DNA of 24,034 nt from BOG-908 sp964250925 (lineage in GTDB: Bacteria > Pseudomonadota > Alphaproteobacteria > Acetobacterales > Acetobacteraceae): positions 1 through 24,034 of the forward strand of contig CAXUHU010000048.1 of NCBI GenBank assembly GCA_964250925.1, read 5' to 3'. Both the position numbers and the translations under genes were made by a program. A model generated the notes under the pieces. The model was given only the letters and a program-made list of their open reading frames with translations. It searched no databases and was not told the origin of the DNA. Shown here in pieces: positions 19,245-24,034 of this stretch; positions within the stretch are counted from its first letter, which is position 1, and each line of letters starts with the position of its first letter.

Positions 19245-22016
19245 TTGAAACCTCTGACCTCAACGGCGAGACTGCAATTCCACAAGGACTTCCCGCTCGA
19301 TAGCGGCACCGATCTCGTTGCTTACCTTGCGAAGCTCGGCATCAGCCATCTGTACGCGTCGCCCATCTTCAAGGCTCGTCCTGGCTCGACCCACGGCTAC
19401 GACATCGTCGATCACACCGAAATCAATCCGGAGATCGGAGGCGAACCTGCGCTGGTTCGTCTCGTGTCGCGTCTGCGCGAGCACGATATGGGCTTGATTT
19501 TGGACATCGTTCCGAATCACATGGGTGTCGGCGGCGCGGACAATGCTTGGTGGCTCGACGTGCTCGAGTGGGGACGGGCAAGCCCCTACGCCGAGTTTTT
19601 CGACATCGACTGGGATCCGCCGGACGCTACTCTCCGCGGCCGCATGTTGGCGCCGTTCTTGGGCGATGCGTACGGAACCGTCTTGCAGCGCGGCGAGCTT
19701 GTACTGAAGTTCGATCCCACTGACGGCCGGCTTTATGTCGACTACTTCGGCAACCGTTTTCCAATAAACCCGCGCGACTACACTTCGGTGCTGCTGACGG
19801 AGGGCGGCCTGCTGGAGACGCCTGCGCGCGCCTTCTCTGATCTTCCGGCGGAGCGCGATGCGATGCTTCAGGCCGTGGCCAAAGCGCGAGCGGAGCTACG
19901 ACGGGATGAGTACGCCCAACCGATCGACGAGACTTTGCGCATTTTCAATGCGCCGACCGAGCTTGGCCGCGACCATCTGCACCGATTGTTGGACCGGCAG
20001 AACTTTCGCTTGGCCTGGTGGCGCGCTGCCTCGGACGAAATCAACTGGCGCCGCTTTTTCGATGTGAACGCGCTCGCTGGCATACGGGTCGAAAGCCCCG
20101 CAGTATTTGAGGCCACGCACGCGACGATCTTTCGCCTGTATGCCGACGGCCTGATCGACGGCCTACGTATCGATCATGTCGATGGATTGGCGGAGCCGCG
20201 CGGTTACTGCCGAAAATTACGCCGGCGCTTGCAAAGTTTGTCCAAAGCTCGCCCGGCCGGCTTGGTGGCCGAGGAACCGGTGATCTGGATCGAGAAAATT
20301 TTAGCCACGCACGAGAAGCTCGCCAACGACTGGTCCACCGACGGTACTACCGGCTACGACTTCATGAACGACGTGTCCGCCGTGCTTCATGATGCGGCGG
20401 GCGAAGAAGCGATAACCCGGATCTGGACGCAGACGACCGGCCGTACGGGTGTTTTCGAGCAAGAGAGCATTCCAGCCCGACGGCAGATCTTGCGTGAAAG
20501 CCTGGCCAGCGAGTTATACGCGACCTCGGTGGCCCTGCACCGTATTGCCCGCCGCGACCTGGCCACGCGCGACTACACGCTGACAGCTATCCATCGTACG
20601 CTTACGGAACTGCTCGCACATTTCCATGTCTATCGGATCTATGCGGGGCCCGGCGGCATGAGCGAGGCTGATCGGCAGGCGATGGAGTGGGCGCTGGCAG
20701 GCGCGCAGCGTACAGTGCGTGCCACTGACCAACACCTGCTTGGACTTCTGTCGAAATGGCTGTCAGGCGACCAATTGCGGCAATTGCCGGCTGGCAGTCG
20801 CCGTTCGGAGCGCTTGCGTGCGATGGTCCGGTTTCAACAGCTCTCTTCGCCAACGGCTGCAAAATCGGTGGAAGACACGAGTTTCTATCGGTATGGCCGT
20901 CTGCTCAGCCGCAACGAGGTCGGCACCGAGCCTTCGCAGTTTGCGCTCTCGCCGACCAGTTGGCACGCAACGGCCCGCCAGCGCCGCACGCGCTTCCCGC
21001 GTGCCTTGCTTGCTACAGCCACGCACGATCACAAGCGCGGTGAAGACGCACGTGCCCGGTTGGCTGTGCTGAGCGAGGTGCCTGAGGAATGGGAGACGGC
21101 GTTGCTGCGCTGGATGCGGCTGAACGCCCCGCTCAAGCGCGATCTGAACGGGCCGGCGCCGGACGCTGCGGATGAGGTCATGCTGTACCAAACGTTGATT
21201 GGTGCCTGGCCGCTCGACCTCCATCCTGACGACCGCGACGGCCTAGCACGCTTTCGGGAGCGCGTAGCGGGCTGGCAGCAGAAATCGCTGCGAGAGGCCA
21301 AGCGCCACTCCGGCTGGGCCGTGCCGGACGAAGCCTACGAGCAGGCAGCGCAAGACTTCTTAACCGCCGTGCTCGATACCGATCGCCCGGCCAGGGTCGT
21401 GCACGAGATACACGATTTTGTGCAGCGGTTGGCGCCCCACGGCGTGATGAACGGACTGGCACAGCTCATCATACGAGTCACATCCCCGGGCATCCCCGAC
21501 ATGTACCAGGGAACGGAGTTATGGGACTTTTCCTTGGTTGATCCGGACAACCGTAGGCCTGTTGATTACGACCTACGTCGTTCGATGCTGCAAGCCGGCG
21601 GCTCGCCAGGGCAACTGCTGGCCAACTGGCGTAACGGACAAATCAAGCAGGCCATCCTGCACCGAGCGCTGCGTCTGCGCGACCGGAAGAGCAGCTTGTT
21701 CCTTGAGGGAAGCTACATCCCGCTTCGTATCGAGGGACCGGCAGAAGATCACGCACTTGCGTTTGCACGGGAAGACGATAACGCCCTTGTGATCTCTGTC
21801 GTCACTCGCCTGTCCGCCAAAGCGAACGACGTCGATAAGCCATTGCTTCAACCAAGTTTTTGGGCGGGAACACAGTTAGTGCTGCCACGTTCGCATCAAG
21901 GCCGCAGCCTGACGAATATTCTGCGAGGTGATACGTCAAACGCAGTGCCGATTGCAGCTCGTTTGCGCCTCGACGATCTTTTGGCAGACCTGCCGGTGGC
22001 GCTTCTGGAGGCCTGA
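19245..22016 (+). CDS. treY: TreY, malto-oligosyltrehalose synthase
   Basis: 923 residues, at the long end for this family. TreY isomerises the reducing-end alpha-1,4 bond of maltodextrins to the alpha,alpha-1,1 bond of trehalose. It shows the family start TARLQFHKDFPLDSGTDLVAYL-like (7-28), YASPIFKARPGSTHGYD (37-53), region I LILDIVPNHMGVGG, nucleophile Asp310 in GLRIDHVDGL, probable acid/base Glu350 in IEKIL and stabiliser Asp595 in TATHDHKRGED. The C-terminal IPDMYQGTELWDFSLVDPDNRRPVD-type stretch (positions about 21490-21560) is also a TreY hallmark. It starts with TTG, backed by a clear ribosome site. Its stop TGA shares one base with the otsA ATG (TGATG). With TreZ it releases trehalose from the glucan built by GlgE and GlgB. 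Confidence 0.95.
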   Translation: MKPLTSTARLQFHKDFPLDSGTDLVAYLAKLGISHLYASPIFKARPGSTHGYDIVDHTEINPEIGGEPALVRLVSRLREHDMGLILDIVPNHMGVGGADNAWWLDVLEWGRASPYAEFFDIDWDPPDATLRGRMLAPFLGDAYGTVLQRGELVLKFDPTDGRLYVDYFGNRFPINPRDYTSVLLTEGGLLETPARAFSDLPAERDAMLQAVAKARAELRRDEYAQPIDETLRIFNAPTELGRDHLHRLLDRQNFRLAWWRAASDEINWRRFFDVNALAGIRVESPAVFEATHATIFRLYADGLIDGLRIDHVDGLAEPRGYCRKLRRRLQSLSKARPAGLVAEEPVIWIEKILATHEKLANDWSTDGTTGYDFMNDVSAVLHDAAGEEAITRIWTQTTGRTGVFEQESIPARRQILRESLASELYATSVALHRIARRDLATRDYTLTAIHRTLTELLAHFHVYRIYAGPGGMSEADRQAMEWALAGAQRTVRATDQHLLGLLSKWLSGDQLRQLPAGSRRSERLRAMVRFQQLSSPTAAKSVEDTSFYRYGRLLSRNEVGTEPSQFALSPTSWHATARQRRTRFPRALLATATHDHKRGEDARARLAVLSEVPEEWETALLRWMRLNAPLKRDLNGPAPDAADEVMLYQTLIGAWPLDLHPDDRDGLARFRERVAGWQQKSLREAKRHSGWAVPDEAYEQAAQDFLTAVLDTDRPARVVHEIHDFVQRLAPHGVMNGLAQLIIRVTSPGIPDMYQGTELWDFSLVDPDNRRPVDYDLRRSMLQAGGSPGQLLANWRNGQIKQAILHRALRLRDRKSSLFLEGSYIPLRIEGPAEDHALAFAREDDNALVISVVTRLSAKANDVDKPLLQPSFWAGTQLVLPRSHQGRSLTNILRGDTSNAVPIAARLRLDDLLADLPVALLEA

Positions 22017-23488
22017 TGAACCGCATCGTCGTCGTGTCCAACCGGGTTCAGATCCCTGCCGACGGGGCTGCAAACGCCGGCGGGCTTGCTGTTGCTCTGG
22101 ACGGCCTAATGACCCAGCGTGGCGGTCTTTGGTTCGGCTGGTCTGGGGAGGTCAGCGACGATGTACGTCGCGTAACCCAGAAGGTCGTCGGTAACATGCA
22201 GTTTGCGACGGTGGATCTCACGCGTGAGGAACACGATCGCTACTACAACGATTTTTCGAACGCCACCTTATGGCCTCTGCTTCATTCCATGCCGGATCAC
22301 ATGTCTTTTGATCGGCGCAGTGCCCAAGTCTATCATCAAACGAACGAGCGCCTGACCGACTCGCTGGTTCCGCTCCTACGTTCAACCGACTTGATCTGGG
22401 TTCACGATTATCACCTAATGGCGATGCCGGCGCTCTTGCGGGCTCGCGGGGTGAACTCTCCGATTGGCTTCTTCTTGCATGTGCCGTTTCCAACGCCAGA
22501 CATGCTTGCCAGCGTACCAGAAGCCGGAAGTCTGATTCGTGATTTGCTCTCTGCCGATCTTCTCGGCTTTCAAACGTCCAACGATATGGACAATTTTGTG
22601 GCAGCCGCAAGTCGCTTGGCAGGCGCCACGCGCCTTTCCACGGGTGGCCTTCAACTTGGCAGCCGGCGCGTACGGCTCGGCGTATTTCCCGTCGAGATTG
22701 AGGCGCATGGGTTTGCCGTGCAGGCCGAGGCAGAGTGGCGATCCGGTGCCACGGAGCGGCTGCGCCAAAGTCTTCAAGGCCAGTCACTCATTTTGGGGAT
22801 TGACCGTCTTGATCCTACCAAGGGACTTATACAGCGCCTGACCGGCTATCGTCGCCTGCTCGAGACAAGACCGGACTGGCGCTACAACGTCACCTTACTT
22901 CAGATCGCTGCGCAATCCCGCCAAGCCGTAAGCGCCTATAAGGATTTGCGTTTGGCGGTCGACGCAGAGGCTGGAGCCTTAAACAGCGAATGTGGCGAAC
23001 CCGAGTGGACGCCGGCGCGAATTATTGCGCGTGGCGGAAGCCGTGCCACCATCGCGGGCTACATGCGGGAGGCACGCGTAGGGCTAGTCACGCCGCTGCG
23101 AGACGGCATGAACTTAGTCGCCAAAGAATTTGTAGCGGCGCAAAACCCAGCCGATCCCGGCGTACTCGTGCTTAGCCGCTTTGCCGGCGCCTCGCATCAG
23201 CTTAGCTCGTCGATCCTCGTCAACCCACACGACCCGGACGAACTGGCCGAGGCATTGGATCAAGCCTTGGTTATGCCTCTTGCCGAGCGTCAGGAACGCT
23301 GGCGTTCGTCTTGGCAGGCCATCGAACAAGCGACACCAGCAGGCTGGGGCCGCAATTTCCTGGCCGCCTTGCAACATGCGAGCAGCACGTCGCCAAAGGC
23401 CGTAGCGGAGCCCATTGCCGGCGGCGTCGCGGCATCCGTCATCCCGCCCACCGCGGTGCAGCCGCCTACGTCAGCTCGGCTTAATTGA
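22016..23488 (+). CDS. otsA: OtsA, trehalose-6-phosphate synthase
   Basis: 490 residues, a GT20 glycosyltransferase that makes trehalose-6-phosphate from a nucleotide-glucose donor and glucose-6-phosphate. Key positions match E. coli OtsA: Arg10 in SNRV, Gly22/23 in NAGGLAVAL, Asp131 in VHDYHLM, His155 in FFLHVPFPTPD, Arg264 and Lys269 in GIDRLDPTKG, and Asp363 in LRDGMNLVAKEF. GGAGG at 22007-22011 precedes the ATG, which overlaps the treY stop by one base. The last 35 or so residues (456-490) are a Pro/Ala/Ser-rich tail beyond the conserved fold, and their final codons overlap the convergent sufE gene. No phosphatase (OtsB) domain is fused, and no otsB is present in the window. In Alphaproteobacteria otsA is a common GSR target, but no EcfG promoter is visible here. 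Confidence 0.95.
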   Translation: MNRIVVVSNRVQIPADGAANAGGLAVALDGLMTQRGGLWFGWSGEVSDDVRRVTQKVVGNMQFATVDLTREEHDRYYNDFSNATLWPLLHSMPDHMSFDRRSAQVYHQTNERLTDSLVPLLRSTDLIWVHDYHLMAMPALLRARGVNSPIGFFLHVPFPTPDMLASVPEAGSLIRDLLSADLLGFQTSNDMDNFVAAASRLAGATRLSTGGLQLGSRRVRLGVFPVEIEAHGFAVQAEAEWRSGATERLRQSLQGQSLILGIDRLDPTKGLIQRLTGYRRLLETRPDWRYNVTLLQIAAQSRQAVSAYKDLRLAVDAEAGALNSECGEPEWTPARIIARGGSRATIAGYMREARVGLVTPLRDGMNLVAKEFVAAQNPADPGVLVLSRFAGASHQLSSSILVNPHDPDELAEALDQALVMPLAERQERWRSSWQAIEQATPAGWGRNFLAALQHASSTSPKAVAEPIAGGVAASVIPPTAVQPPTSARLN

Positions 23489-23926
23489 CGTCGCCGCCTG
23501 GCGAATGGCCTGCGCCATGCTGGCCACCCCGTTACCTCGATTGCTGGACAGGGCGGCGATAAGGCCAAGATCCTTGAGAAACACAGGGTCAGTCTCCGCA
23601 ATCTCTCGATGGGTCCGTCCCGAATAAACTCTAAGAAGCAAGGCGACTAAACCGGACACGATCGCAGCGTCTGAGGAGCCGGCCAGGAACAACCGCCCGT
23701 CTTTCTGTTCCGCCTGCATCCAAACTTGGCTTTGGCATCCCGGCACACGATGATCGTCGTTGGCCCACTCGCGCGGGAAAGGCGGCAGTTTGCGACCGAG
23801 CTCTATGATGAACTGGTAGCGGTCCATCCAATCGTCAAAAACCTCCAGCTCCTCACGTATCGCCGCGATGGCAAGCTGCGGGGTGGGTTCTGGCGGGTCC
23901 ACGAAGGGCGCGGTCATCGCACGCAT
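23471..23926 (-). CDS. sufE: SufE family Fe-S cluster assembly protein
   Basis: 151 residues, normal for SufE. SufE accepts persulfide sulfur from the cysteine desulfurase SufS through a catalytic Cys and passes it to the SufBCD scaffold in the cytoplasm. Residues about 20-145 form the SufE fold: FDDWMDRYQFIIELGRKLPPFP (30-51), the active-site motif VPGCQSQVWM with Cys64, and the late helices with TDPVFLKDLGL and LSSNRGNGVASM. No ribosome site is clear; the ATG at 23926 and the in-frame ATG at 23917 are both possible. It is convergent with otsA, and the two reading frames overlap by 18 nt at their 3' ends with no terminator between them. It appears functionally unrelated to the sugar cluster and marks its end. 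Confidence 0.93.
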   Translation of the reverse strand: MRAMTAPFVDPPEPTPQLAIAAIREELEVFDDWMDRYQFIIELGRKLPPFPREWANDDHRVPGCQSQVWMQAEQKDGRLFLAGSSDAAIVSGLVALLLRVYSGRTHREIAETDPVFLKDLGLIAALSSNRGNGVASMAQAIRQAATSIKPS

Positions 23927-24034
23927 GTGCGGCTGCTATCGGTTCGCGTCAACGGGCTGACGATAGGCGTTCACGACGCTCCAATTTGGCGCACAAAACC
24001 TGTGTCATTGAGTTGACATGGGTATGTGTGGGGC

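Noticed and set aside
24013..24018. TTGACA on the plus strand near the right edge, resembling a sigma-70 -35 element
   Set aside because: The window ends 16 nt later, so no -10 element or gene can be checked.

Overview
This 24 kb window is GC-rich, densely coding DNA from an alphaproteobacterium. The key evidence is a complete PhyR-NepR-EcfG general stress response (GSR) module, which is known only from Alphaproteobacteria. The order cannot be fixed from sequence alone; Sphingomonadales, Acetobacterales or Rhizobiales are all possible.

Layout. Positions 1-2357 (minus strand) carry cydD and the 5' part of cydC, the ABC exporter of thiol compounds needed to assemble cytochrome bd oxidase. cydC runs off the left edge. 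Positions 2439-5791 (minus) carry the GSR block. In transcription order these are an EcfG-like sigma factor, a second EcfG-like sigma factor, a 56-residue NepR anti-sigma factor, and a membrane-bound HisKA_2 histidine kinase whose GTG start overlaps the nepR stop. A perfect 11-bp inverted repeat lies between the second sigma gene and nepR. The response regulator gene phyR (5871-6629) is divergent from the first sigma gene.

Positions 6737-23488 (plus) hold a seven-gene, almost gapless cluster of alpha-glucan and trehalose enzymes: glgE, a treS-maltokinase fusion, glgB, treZ, malQ, treY and otsA. Trehalose can be turned into maltose (TreS), phosphorylated (Mak), polymerised (GlgE) and branched (GlgB). 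The glucan can be turned back into trehalose by TreY and TreZ. MalQ reshuffles short oligosaccharides. OtsA makes trehalose-6-phosphate from nucleotide sugar. No otsB, glgA, glgC, glgP or glgX lies in the window. The cluster ends tail-to-tail against sufE (minus), which overlaps the otsA 3' end.

Main points of interest: the GSR regulators sit directly beside a glucan-trehalose cycle; two EcfG-like sigma genes lie in tandem; nepR lies downstream of the sigma gene and behind a hairpin; GlgE carries an extra N-terminal barrel-like region in which the catalytic positions of GH13 are lost; and GC content falls clearly from the start to the end of the sugar cluster. No RNA genes, CRISPR arrays, insertion sequences or attachment sites were seen, and no stretch longer than about 150 bases lacks a gene.
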